Shown: in pieces, positions 1 to 11,400 of the stretch
Layout: every line of letters starts with the position of its first letter
Position numbering within the stretch: the stretch's first letter is position 1
Assembly: GCA_015499985.1 (NCBI GenBank)
Contig: JAAAUF010000023.1
Location: 66,860 to 97,637, forward strand
From: Haplosporangium gracile
Taxonomy: Eukaryota; Mortierellomycota; Mortierellomycetes; Mortierellales; Mortierellaceae
Reading direction: 5' to 3'
DNA length: 30,778 nucleotides
Program-made: the position numbers and the translations under genes
The notes under the pieces: generated by a model
What the model was told of the DNA's origin: nothing
The model's input: the letters and a program-made list of their open reading frames with translations, nothing else
Database searches by the model: none

Positions 1-135
1 GCTTGGACAGTTGGATGGGACAACTGATCCGCTTTAAGCCAGGCTGCCCCGTCCGCCGTCTTCTTTCCCGCGCGGCATCCTTTTGCCACCATCCAGTCCT
101 CAAGCGGATCAGTTGTCCCATCCAACTGTCCAAGC
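1..135. repeat. Perfect 34-bp inverted repeat with 67-bp spacer
   Basis: Positions 1-34 are the exact reverse complement of positions 102-135, separated by 67 bp, so either strand could fold into a long hairpin. A 10-bp direct repeat (aagccaggct) also occurs at 36-45 and 132-141, next to the inner end of one arm and overlapping the outer end of the other. No transposase is nearby. It could be the end of a miniature inverted-repeat element or an assembly or template-switch artefact at the sequence edge; the window boundary prevents a decision. Confidence 0.85.
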
Positions 136-276
136 CAGGCTCGCCTTCGATTGAAGAAGAGACAAAGCAGGTCGGGGCGATGGAGATAGGAATAGGGAAA
201 GGAGACGAGGTGGGCAGACAATTGGGAGTAACAATCAATTGAACCACGCAACCATGCAACCATGCAGCTCATAAAA

Positions 277-304
277 CATACATACATACATACATACATA
301 CATA
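277..304. repeat. (CATA)7 microsatellite
   Basis: Seven uninterrupted copies of the tetranucleotide CATA. Confidence 0.9.
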
Positions 305-2172
305 CCACGCATACACGCACGCTTCCAGTCCGTCCTGTTCACATCATCTCCCTTCCTTTCTTTTTTTCCCCCCTATTCCTGGCATTGTCTCTCAACACCA
401 GTCCTGCCCACTGCCCATTGTGTTTTTTCCGCTTCCCCTTCTCTTCTCCTTCATTCTTATTTTTTGCTGCGATGCGAATATGAATGACTAAAAGACATTA
501 AAAATAACGTGTTGTCAAAGAAAGCATTAAGCAAGAAACGATGGCGCACGAATGAGGCGGTGACAGACAATGCTTGTCGCAGATGAAAGAGGAAGGGGGT
601 GTGATTAGCCAATTGGGGGTCTTAACGAATCTTTCTTCGAAAGAGGAAGGGAACGACTAGACTATGAACGCACTCACGCGTGCGATTGAAGGTATGATAG
701 GAGTAGAGCAGCAAGGGATGGACGACTCAGCCCGGGCCATGTTTTGTTTATCGCTGTCTCTTCTACTTTTGGCTCTCTTTGTGAGAGAGAGATATGTCAC
801 ACTTTGCGTTTTGATTCATTGACCATGCTCTGGCCGACCCTTTAGTCGAAGGTTCTCACGTTGTTTTTAGGTATTTTTTTATCTTTTGTGCGCTCTCAGA
901 TAGGGGGCGTCGAATCGCGAAAATCCAAAAATACAACTTTCGTTCGTTTTCCCTTGTTGGACCTTGTGGTACACCTAGACCGTTTATCTCGCTGTTGTTT
1001 TTATCTGCGCACTATTTGTGTGTCTCTGTCTCTGTGTGTGTTCGCAATGGGTCCATTTTGTCGGTAGCGTAGCAAAGTTGCATGCCGCTTATTGTGTGTG
1101 CGTGATTTCCCTCCCTTTTTTTCCTTCTTCCCTGTACCCCTCCATCTCGTTTTTCCTTCTTCCCAGCTTCCCTTCCCTCTTCCTTATTTTTGGGCCCGCT
1201 CAGGCATCAAAGTCTTTTTTTGTTGTCTTCTCTCTCTGTCCTTTTTCACAGCCTCCTTATTTTTACCATCTTTTTTCAGCCATTTTTTTCGTCCTTTCTT
1301 TTTTCGTATGGTTACACAGTGTGGAAGCCGACAGGATCTGCATGAATAAGAATAACTCATCTCTTTTCCCTTTCCTTCTTGTATCCCACCCAAGCCGCCC
1401 TTTGTTGTTTACGCCTTGACTTTTTGCTTGCCGAGGTTCTATTTTTACCGCTGTCTTTGTTTTTCTCAACGTCGTACAAACACATGGCGTATGCTATTTT
1501 TCACCATCTCAGCCCTTGTCAAGCGTGGAACATATCCGTTTTTGACTTGCTCCCAGTCCTTCTTTTCTCCTGTGTCCTTTTTCCTTCTTCCCTCGGTTGT
1601 TGACTGCACTGCCACCTCGCGGCGTAAAAATAGACTTTGCATAAAAATATCCACCAACAAACAAAGCAGCTTTGTCTGTTCTTTTTTTTTTCTTTCTCTC
1701 TCTTGTGTTCCCACTCCCCTCTCTTGCTTTTCTTTATTTATTTTTTTTTCTTTCCCCTCCACCTCCCGGGCGAATCTTGCTGTTTTGTTGACCAGCCTTG
1801 TTTTTTGTTTCTGCTTTGTGTTTCTTGTACTTCCATGGGCCTAAAGTACAAAAAAGTACACAAGGGAAAGGGACGGGGCGCAAAAGATAAAGAAGCGAAT
1901 GGACCCCTGGCGAACACACAAACTCTTAACTGGGCCTCCAAACGCGCAGCTGAAATGTATGGAACTTTTCGTATTTTTTCTCCGGCCCGAAAAAAAAATG
2001 TCGTGCTTTGAGGTTTTTGAGCCTGCTCTTTTTTTACAAATCGTGTCGGACACATCGCATACACAAAAAAATACATCAACAGAATACACAGAAACACAAA
2101 TGAACTAAAATACACAAAGCTTTGAACCGTGCACTAGCACTCTGCCTTTTTCTTTGTTTACTTTGTTCCTGA

Positions 2173-2184
2173 CGCGCGCGCGCG
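2173..2184. repeat. (CG)6 alternating tract
   Basis: Six alternating CG dinucleotides inside otherwise AT-rich intergenic DNA. Alternating CG can adopt Z-DNA; no function is implied. Confidence 0.8.
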
Positions 2185-2576
2185 TAAAGTAAAATAAAAA
2201 ACACAAGAGATGGAGATAGTGGTGGAGAAAATCATACTGGAGTCTTTCTTTTCTTTTTTTGCTCCTCGGCAACGCACGCATAGGGGTATATGCTGCTGAA
2301 AGGAGAGTAAGAAAGAAAGAGAGGAGGGAGTCTTGTTCCTTTTCCTTTTCTCCCCTACTCTCCCTAGCTTGCTTTTTCTTTCCTGCTTGTCACCCCTGTT
2401 TTTTCTGCATTTTTTCTTTATTTTTTTATTTTCCGTGTTTTTTTGCCGCTATGACTGGGTAATGAAAAAGGAAAGATTGTTTTCTGGAGCACACGCGCCT
2501 ATCGCATAAACGCGTCCATCGCGTCGCGTCCTTGAATTCTCAAATTTTTTTGGGGGTAGGTGAAAGGGAGAGGCAA

Positions 2577-3783
2577 CTATTGGCACAAATCCCTGACAAC
2601 CGCGTAGCAGAACTGATACTGAGAAGGAGTCTGGACCATCATCATACGCTCGGTTCTAAACGAGTTCAAGGCCTCGAAAACAAGATCTCGATCCTGATTC
2701 CAATTGTACGCGTCGTTGACCTGGGCCACCACCTGGTTAAGATCCTGTTCTTGCAGAATCTGGTTGGTGGTGTCGCGTAGTGGATGAGGGGCTAGGTAAG
2801 GATATCTGATATGCTCCAGGACCGAGAGAGTCGTGTCAATAACACAGAATGTTCCAGTGCGACCTACTCCTGCACTGCAATGGACTAGGATAGGTCCAAA
2901 GTTGCCCTTGTGGTTGTTCACGACCTGCTGATTGCGCTTCCAGCTCCTGATCGTGTACAAAATATCGCGAAGGTTGTTCGAGTTTCTAGGCACACCGTGA
3001 TCGGGCCATCCCTGATAGTGAGCCAGCAAAATCGATCGTCTATGATTCGCGTTCGAGGAAGGGTCCCAGAGTTCCAAGTTACGGTAGACAACTTCTTTGT
3101 TGCTATTAGCCGAGTCGAGATTGCGCACCGAGAGGTCGGATCCGAATTGATCGATCTCTCCTGCCTTGGGCCAGTATTGTTCGGCCTTGAGCCCTCTTCG
3201 CGTCCTGTCAGTACTGACATCTGTCAAACAAACAATCACGTGCACATTTTGGTCGCGAACCATCTTCCAGAAGTTCGCCTGTGTCTCGGGAAGAGGCGCT
3301 TGGGTAGCGATGTATCCTGCAAAGTCTGGGGGGAGGCTGGAGCGAAGTGCTGGTGGCGCTGTGATCCTGTTGGCATTTATGAATGGCATTGGACCGTTCA
3401 CCACAATGCGCGAGTGTTGATATGGGAGCACGTTAGAATCTATTGTAGAGGTAGGAGACGAGTGAGTCGTGGCACGTCAGGTGGAAAACGTCAGTTGCAA
3501 AGTACGAAGTGAATTACGAATGTACTGCCATATAATACACACGGCACGCAGACGGAGGAATAGCAAAATAAAAAAAAAACTTACAGCGGTTGAGTTTGTC
3601 TGTCGTGGGCAGTCTGGCCTCGCGAAGCGAGAAAAGAGTCTCGTCCCTGCCATAGGCCAATTCCAGACGGTCCACTTCTTGACTTGCAATCTGTTCAAAG
3701 GCCTGGTTCTGATAGTAGCCACTGCTCGTTCTCGCTTTCAGACGCAAGAACCCAGGCAGGGTTGGTGTTGGTACATTGGCCAT
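2577..3783 (-). CDS. Classical protein tyrosine phosphatase, two exons
   Basis: Model: complement of 3783-3585 and 3439-2577, 353 aa. The intron (3584-3440, 145 bp) has donor GTAAGT and acceptor TAG; joining the exons creates the Tyr codon of the substrate-recognition motif NRYSNVLPYQHSR (about residues 65-77). This is a cysteine-dependent phosphatase that removes phosphate from phosphotyrosine. Seen: WPDHGVP general-acid loop (Asp213), the P-loop HCSAGVGRTG with nucleophile Cys254 and Arg260, and the Q-loop with Gln336, so it should be active. There is no signal peptide or membrane segment, so it is probably cytosolic. The start at 3783 follows an A-rich leader. An in-frame ATG at 4080 would add 99 Ser/Leu/Pro-rich residues encoded partly by a 21-bp tandem repeat, which I think is untranslated leader. 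The exact ortholog (fungal Pyp or PTP1 type) is not resolved. Confidence 0.93.
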
Positions 3784-5484
3784 TGTGGTTTTTTTAATGA
3801 TGATGTTGTTGTTGTTGCTTGGGTTGTTGGTGTTAATGCTGATGTCGTCACTTCGGTGCTTGATCGCGGAAGTGAAGCAGTTGACGGAGAATGTGCTAAA
3901 GTGAATGCGGGAAGGATGGAAGAAAGGAAGGAAGGAAAGGGGAGCAGTAAGAGTTGTCTTGAATGAAAACTGAAACAGCCGTGGCTGAAAGACAGGGGAA
4001 TGGAAGAGGGGTCGAGAAGGAAGAAGCGAAGGAAGAGAAGGAAGAAGCGAAGGAAGAGAAGGAAGAGGGAGAGAGGGCATTTTTTAAAGAGCGTGCGGAG
4101 ATTAGAGACGACAAGAGAAAAAATAAATTCGAAAAATCAATTACAGGATTACAGAGGGTGGTTGAGTGCAAAATGAAGCTCATAGGATACATACTGGACA
4201 TGGATACCATGGAGCCTAACATAATGAACGGTACTAAGTAAGGAATAACAATCGTCGTGTGCCCCTTGCTCCTGGGATCTGTCCCTCCCCTCTTTCAACT
4301 TGCTCTTTTCACTTGCCTCTCTCTCTCTCTTGTCATCAAAAATTTAACCTTTATTTTACGTACACGGACCGAATACAGCGTGCGTTGCATCCTGTGGACA
4401 CTAGACCCACAGCAACAAAGGGGAAAACAGAACCAACCTAAAACGACATAACCAAGAAGGATCAACAGCAAAGCAACAGTCAGCCCCGCTTGCAACAACA
4501 ACCACGAGACAACCAGAAACGGAAAGAAGTAAAGAGAGAGAGAGACTTGTGTCGACTTCTTCAATGGATCGATCAGCGCCCTCGTCTTCACCTTCTTCAC
4601 CTTCTTCGCCACTTTCCTCTACTTTGCGCCTGTCTCGACCCTTGCCCACCTTCACCTCATCGTCTCCTCCGTCCCTCTTTTCAATTGCTTCCCCTACGTC
4701 CACGCCCAGCTCCCCTCCTTCTCAATCCCTACCCTTGCCCTCTTGTTCCTTGTCGCCCTCCGCGGATCAATCCTCGGACAGCAATTGTATAAAAGCATCG
4801 CCCTTGCCAGAACCATTGCCTTCTCTCCTCCTCCACTCAGCTGGCAACAACACCACTGTTACCACTTCCACTACTACCACCACCATTACTATCAGTCCTT
4901 CAGCAGCAGATATTGCCACCACATTAACACCGATTGCAGATCTCTCTTGTCTTGTCCCTGACTCTACTTCTATCACCCTAGTTGTATCGAATCACTCAGG
5001 TACCGTTCTACTCACTAAGGCTAGTGCCCTATTTTTTTATTTTATTTTATTTTATTTTTCATTCTCATTTATGATTCACAGCCCAATAGCGCTTGTCCGA
5101 AAACTTTTTCTCTTCTGTCCTGTCCCACTCGCCACTCTCTCATTATCTTTTTTCCTCTCTCTTTCTTTGTCCGCTTCTTTTTACTTGTTTCTTCAACTTT
5201 CTTTTTCACTTCATCCTCCCTTCTCCTCATTACGCATTCCATTATTCCATACCTTTCTCTCTCTCTCGTGCAAGCAACACCTCCTTGATCATCTCTCCCT
5301 TCTCCCTCCCTCCCGCTCCTCGGATTTCTTTTTTATGCTTCATCTCACCTGCTTGCCTATATAACACAACAAAAAAAAAGAAAAACCCTTCATCTCAACC
5401 TTATTTCCCGGTGGTGCTGTCCCTTCAACACCGAATTGAAAGACCTTCCATTCTCATTCCTAATCTACATCCCTCAAACAAACA
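3784..5484. promoter_or_regulatory. Divergent upstream region of the phosphatase and CCH1
   Basis: A 1.7-kb region between two divergent starts. It contains the purine-rich 21-bp tandem repeat, an A/C-rich stretch at about 4430-4560 that looks like a transcript leader, a Ser/Pro/Thr-rich open frame from ATG 4564 (see findings), and a strongly C/T-rich block at about 5030-5400 immediately upstream of CCH1. The sequence just before ATG 5485 is A/C-rich, as it is before the GNA1 start. No specific operator could be assigned. Confidence 0.55.
4020..4061. repeat. 21-bp tandem repeat, two copies
   Basis: Two exact copies (4020-4040 and 4041-4061) of a purine-only-plus-C unit starting gaagaagcgaag, followed by a degenerate partial copy to about 4070. 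It lies upstream of the phosphatase start on that gene's leader side. Confidence 0.85.
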
Positions 5485-8400
5485 ATGGTTCTAGGCGGCC
5501 CACGGTACGAGTCTATTCGGGACGAAGGTCAGGACAATAGTAATAGCGATAACAACAACAATCCATCTAGATCGTCCGCCTGGTCTAGCCTCACCAGACG
5601 GTCGTCCGAACAATCCGCCACAGACGATTTTGAACTAAGCCCAGTCAACGACCGGACAGGCCTAACGAGTGACCACCAGCACCGCCCACCCTTTTTGGAA
5701 CAGGATTCACAGGAGGATCTACTCCAAGCCAGCACCATGGCTTCAAGCAGCCACCACCTCCAACCGCCAGAAACGCATACTCGTCGGCCGCGTCGCTCCA
5801 ACCTTTCTGGCTCCAACGTCAGCGGCAATTCGTCTCTTCGACCAAAATCAACTCGCTCCTCTACACCGAGCTCTCGTCTCACCTCAATGAAGCAGGTTTT
5901 GGGAAGGGCTTCAACAAGAGTCATTGGCCTCACAGGATCCTCTCGTCGACAACCCCATGGAGCCGATTCAACGTCGGTCCATTCAAAGCGGGGGCTCGAC
6001 GAGGACGACGAAGGCGACGAACAGGATGCACTCAACAGGCTGGATGGTGATTTGAAACCCCGAGCGAGCATGGAGAGCAATCGCACAGCCACACCTCGAC
6101 CAGGGGAACCCTCGCGGATAGCCATGGCGTCTTCAACAGAACCTCCTCAAGGCATACCAGAACCAGTCTGGATCGAACCGCTACTCGAGGGTAGATCCCT
6201 CTTCATCTTCGGGCCCGACAACTCTTTTCGTAAAATGATCAATCGCCTCCTGAATCAGACGTAAGTAAACGCCAACGCAAAAAAATGGTGAGAGGGTCGA
6301 GATCTTTTATTTTCGTGATCCTTTTGGGAGGGTTGCACAGCCATTTGCGCCATCAATCTAGGCCGTCTCTTCAACTGAATCTCTTAACTGACATACGATT
6401 ACTTCACTTGACGATTAGATGGGTAGAACTTGCGCTTCTCGTTCTTCTCGTGGTAAACTTGGCGTTTTTAATAATTGCAGTGTCTTCACCAATGAACAGA
6501 ACGGACACAGTTTGGGGAGGACACTGGACCGACTATGGACTGTTAGCTGTCTTTGTAATATATACGTAAGTTGTTGCCATTAATGTTCAGGTTGCATACA
6601 GCTGGCTGTGCGGACGAGTTATTTTTTTAATGTTTTGAGTACATTTTTTGCATGAAATAGCCTGGAGATTGGCGCAAGGATAATTGATTCTGGACTGGTC
6701 TTGTACCCGCAGGATGGCGACAGAATCCGCAAGTTCTTTGGTAAAAAACCCAGGACCGACAATCTCCACGATACCAATCCTACTATTCTCAGGAAATCGC
6801 CCGAGGCGCAACGTGCAAGGACTATGACGCTACAGCCTCAAACGTCCAGTGCCAAACTGATCGAGCAGGCTGTGCCACAGTCCACTGGAACAACTCGAGC
6901 CACAACCATCATCGACTTTGCTGTTGGACGTCAGACAACGATGATGCAGTTCATTCCGACGTACATGGACCCCCTGGTCGCTTACAAACCTCAGTTCATT
7001 GCAGCAGAAGGAATTCAGGTGCCCTTTCTTCGACACACCTTCAACCGTATCGACTTTATCGCTGTGGCTTGTTACTGGGTCGATTTCTTTCTCATGATCA
7101 CAGGAGTACGAGGCATTTACTTTTTCAAGGCTGTGGCGGCAATGCGAACTCTCCGTCTGCTCAATATTACCGGAGGATCAGCTACCATTCTGCATTCACT
7201 CAAAAAGAGTGCTCCCCTTCTCGTAAACATTGTGCTCTTTATTGCATTCTTTTTTATCATTTTCAGGTAAGATGTGCTAAGTGCTCTTTAATCAGTTGCA
7301 AAGGGTGTTACTCGTGGGTAAGCCACTGGCGACGTATATTAACCGTCCTTTTATTTGTAGCATTATTGGCGTCCAGGCATTCAAGGGGTCGTTGTCTAGG
7401 CGCTGCGTGAACGCACAGAACAACTCTATAGTTCTTGACGAAGTCTATTGCGGAGGTTACTATGATTCAGACAATCCAGGAGACAAACTTCCGTATATCA
7501 ACGCTGACGGCACAAGGAGTGCGACAGCAGCCAAAGGAAATATTTGCGCACAAGGATTTATCTGCAAGGTATGTGCGAGAATTTAAGCGCATGATTCGGA
7601 ACTTTTTTGACTCGACATAAAAGGAACCCGGGACTGACTGTTTCACCTTTATTCTAATGGTGAGTTTGTGATATAGGATATCGGAAAAAACTTTGAGAAC
7701 GCTATCTCGTTCGACAACATTTTCTCCGCCATGGTTCCAGTATACGTGTTGATGACAGGACAGACATGGACGGATTTGATGTACCGCATCATGGATGCAG
7801 AGTATGCTTGGTCGGCCATATACTTTGTGCTGGTGGTTCTCGTCATGAACTTTTGGATTCTCAACCTGTTTGTGGCTGTCATCAACGAGATGTTTGCCAA
7901 GATCCGAGACGACTCTGCCAATAACTCTGCCTTCTCCTCTGAAAGCTCGGACAGGTAAGGCAAAACCTGGAATATGTTTTTTTTGGCACGTTAGCAAAGG
8001 ATGGTCAAGGAATATTTTTTTTGTCGGAAAACTAACATTTCAAATGAATGTTTTTTGTTTGAATATTATTATTATTATTTTTAGCAAAAACCAAATCTTG
8101 AACGACAGTATCAAGAACTTTACCTACGTTGAGTCGGAACAGATGAGTCGCAGGAAAAAGTGGGTTGAGACTTTGGAGTGTGTCTGGGTTGCCGCCATTA
8201 TTGTTGACCTTATCTTCCAGTGCTTGCCACGTTACGACTCATCACCCGAGAAGCTCCTGCAATTTGGCAAGTTTTCCTGAACTTTGAATTTAAAATCGAG
8301 AACAGGACGGAGCTAATTTTCCTGATTGACTGACATTTTACTCTGGCCGTTGCTAATAGATCGAGTCGAGCTGGGGTTTACGATTGCTTTTGCGGTGGAC

Positions 8401-11400
8401 ATTGTCATTCGATTCCTGGTGTGCCTGCCTATGCCAATGGAATTCTTCAATAGTAAAAAGAACATTGTTGATCTGTTCTTGGCAACTGTTACACTGTTTA
8501 TCCAGATCCCGCCCATCAAAAGCCATGTCTACCTGTACCTGTACCTTACCGTTTTCCAGGTGGTCAGGATTTATAGACCGATCATCTATATCGAGCGACT
8601 TCGCTCCCTTATTGTGCGTCGTGGTCTCTCTCCTCTCTCCTTTATCGGTCGTAACTAATGTTGATCGGGTGTCTAAGAAGTTTGATTGATACACTAAGTT
8701 AATAACCTACTCTTCTTCACCTGTTTAGCAACGAGTTGTCGGTAGTTGGATCGGTCTGCTGAACTTGGTGATGTTCATTGCCGTATTCGTGGCGGTTGTG
8801 TCGGTCATGGCAGGAATCTTGTTCAGGGAGAACGTGGATAAAGAAGAGGAGCATATGACCTTTGCAGACTTTTATGTCAGTTACCTCGGCATGTATCAGG
8901 TAACTTGTTGCAGCAACGATCGGAGTCTAAAAGAAGCTTGCGGGGAACTTGCGCTCTTTAGGCATTAACACATACATCATCATTTAATTTAGATCTTTTC
9001 TGGAGAAAACTGGACAACCATTCTGTATAGTGTCATGCAGTCGGACGTGACAAGCCAGATTGTCGTCGCCACGATCTTTATTATCGCCTTTTACAGTTTC
9101 GCCAATTGTAAGTTATCTCGCGAGAGCCTGCTTTCTGTTGGGCTCTTTCTTCTAGCAGGCGTCAATGTTACTCACTTTTCTCGCTTTTCGTTGTCTTCCA
9201 ATAGTCGTTCTGCTGAACATGCTGATTGCGATCATCATGGAGAACTTTGAAGGCGGCACAGAGGCATCAAAGCACGCACAACAGATCTTGGATTTCGCGA
9301 CGAAGGAAGGGTATTCAAAACGGAAGGAGCGCGAGTTTGTCCTCTACCTGACAAAATATCTCAAACCGATGCCCAAGTCAATTGGTGTCGACAATTCACA
9401 GTCAGGATGGATCCACAGGATGCGCAAGGGACTTGCCCGCCAGTTTCTTTTGGGCGATAATGAGCTTTTCCATTCAAAGGAGCTTGACCCTATGGTGCGA
9501 ACGGCCTCCGACCCCACAAGACGCCACCACAGACGCCGCTCAAGCCAGAACTTTGGGCCCCTCGAGCTGAACCAGATTGATGATACCGAGCACTTCAGGA
9601 ACCTTTATGGCGTTCAGGCACCTGGAACCGACGAAGCAGGAAGCATTATCGAGCCTGTAAAGTCCAAGAGGTTTTTCTCCATGGATTCTCTCCGACATCG
9701 ATCACTCTTCATCTTTGGACCCGACAACAAGCTTAGGAAGATGCTGCAACCCATGGTTACTCCTGGACGAGGACGGCGCATTGAAGGTGTTCCAGAGAAT
9801 GTGCTGCTGAGCCGACCTTTCAACCTCATCATCACTATTGCAATCTTGGCGTGTGTTGTCGTGGCTGCTGTGACAACTCCACTATGGCGCTTCCATCAGT
9901 TGAACAGTGAAAAAGCGGAAACGCCGCTGATTATCTTAATATCCGACTGGCTGTTCCCAATCTTCTTTACCGTCGAGTTCCTGATTCGAGTCATTGCTGA
10001 TGGATTCATCTTCACGCCGGATGCCTACCTCGGGACACTGTGGAACCAGATCGATTTCTTTGTGCTCCTCACCCTGTACGCCCCCTGGTTCGCCAACCTC
10101 GGTAATTCACAAGGAGTCGCCCGTTTTTTCCGTTCTCTCAAGGCCTTGCGTGCGCTTCGTCTGATCAACCAGTCAGCCTACATCAAGGGAACCTTCCATG
10201 CGGTGTTGGTCGCAGGATTTCCTCAGCTCTTTGACGCCACCTTGCTCTCAATGTCACTGATTGTGCCCTTTGCCATTTATGGCATGCGCATGTTCTCGGG
10301 TCAGTTCTACTCGTGTAACGACAAGGATCCTAGCATCGAACGGATGGAACAGTGCGTGGGAATCTTCTTTGACAAGGGTATCGAAGGACTATCCCCGGAG
10401 ACTGGATTCTACAAACCACGTGTATGGTCCAACCCCCATGTCTACGGTTTCGACAACTTTGGAGATTCGTTCTTGATCATGTTTGAAATTGTCTCTCAGG
10501 AGGGCTGGTCTGGAGTCATGGAGACGGCGCGTGATGTGGTGGGACTCGGCATGCAGATGAAGACGGACGCTTCACGTTATAACGCCATGTTCTTTGTCCT
10601 GTATAACTTGGCTGGAGGATACTTTGTCTCGGCCTTGTTTGTTGCAATTGTCATCGAGAATTACACCAAACGAACCGGCACCGCCTTCATGACGGCCAAC
10701 CAGAGACGGTGGATGGATCTAAAGAAGCTGTTAGGAGGAATCCATATGAGCAAGTACATGTCGACACCGCCCGCCAGCGCCATCCGTCGAACCCTCTACA
10801 ACATTGTTTCGCCCAAGCGAGGCTGGCTTGCCCGACTCTTGACAGTTGTCACCATCATCAACGGCATTGTGGTCGCGACGGAGCATGTCGACTCGTCCTC
10901 ATGGGAAGTCATCAAGGCATGGATCTCGTTGAGTCTGCTGACGTTCTACATTGTCGAGATTGTTCTCAAGATTGGAGGTCTGGGTTGGTCGGGGTACCGA
11001 AAGAACCGGTGGAACATTTACAATGGCTCTGTGTCCATAGCGGCTTTTGTGTTGACGATCTGTCGTATTTTCGGGGGGGTGCCACAGCCTCTCATTCAGA
11101 CCCAAAAGTTGCTCCTGACGGCGATCTTATTCCGACTTGTACCTCGCAGCAATAGTTTGAACCAGCTCTTCATGACCATGGCGTAAGCACTTCTTCCGAT
11201 CTTGGGGCGGTGAGCTCAATTCCTTTTCAATGACAGGGATATTAATTTCGCTTTCTCTTTGAATTTCTGTCTAATAGGGCGAGTATCAACTCGATTGCCA
11301 GTTTGTTTGGCGTGTGGCTCGTTGTGTTTGCAGTCTACGGCATCATGTTTGTGGAGATCTTTGGCTTGACTTCGTATGGACCCAACGGCTCGGACCATGC

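Larger units (their letters stand above)
136..2576. other. Intergenic region without a recognisable gene
   Basis: About 2.4 kb of T-tract and C/T-rich sequence. Open frames here encode only Phe/Leu/Ser/Pro-rich or Lys/Arg-rich low-complexity peptides of the kind produced by pyrimidine-rich DNA, with no family motif. The right end is the downstream (3') side of the tyrosine phosphatase gene on the minus strand. I see no RNA gene. It contains a (CATA)7 microsatellite and a (CG)6 tract, listed separately. Confidence 0.6.

Noticed and set aside
262..2462. Several open frames of 60-140 codons on both strands
   Set aside because: They encode only Phe/Ser/Leu/Pro-rich or Lys/Arg-rich strings from pyrimidine tracts, overlap each other in several frames and show no family motif or splice structure.
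2910..3512. 200-codon plus-strand frame opposite the phosphatase
   Set aside because: It is the antisense shadow of the phosphatase exon, whose catalytic motifs fix the coding strand.
5000..5364. Continuation of the Ser/Pro-rich frame past 5000
   Set aside because: After the potential donor at 5000 the frame runs into T-rich sequence giving Phe/Leu/Ser strings; at most the part before 5000 could be coding.
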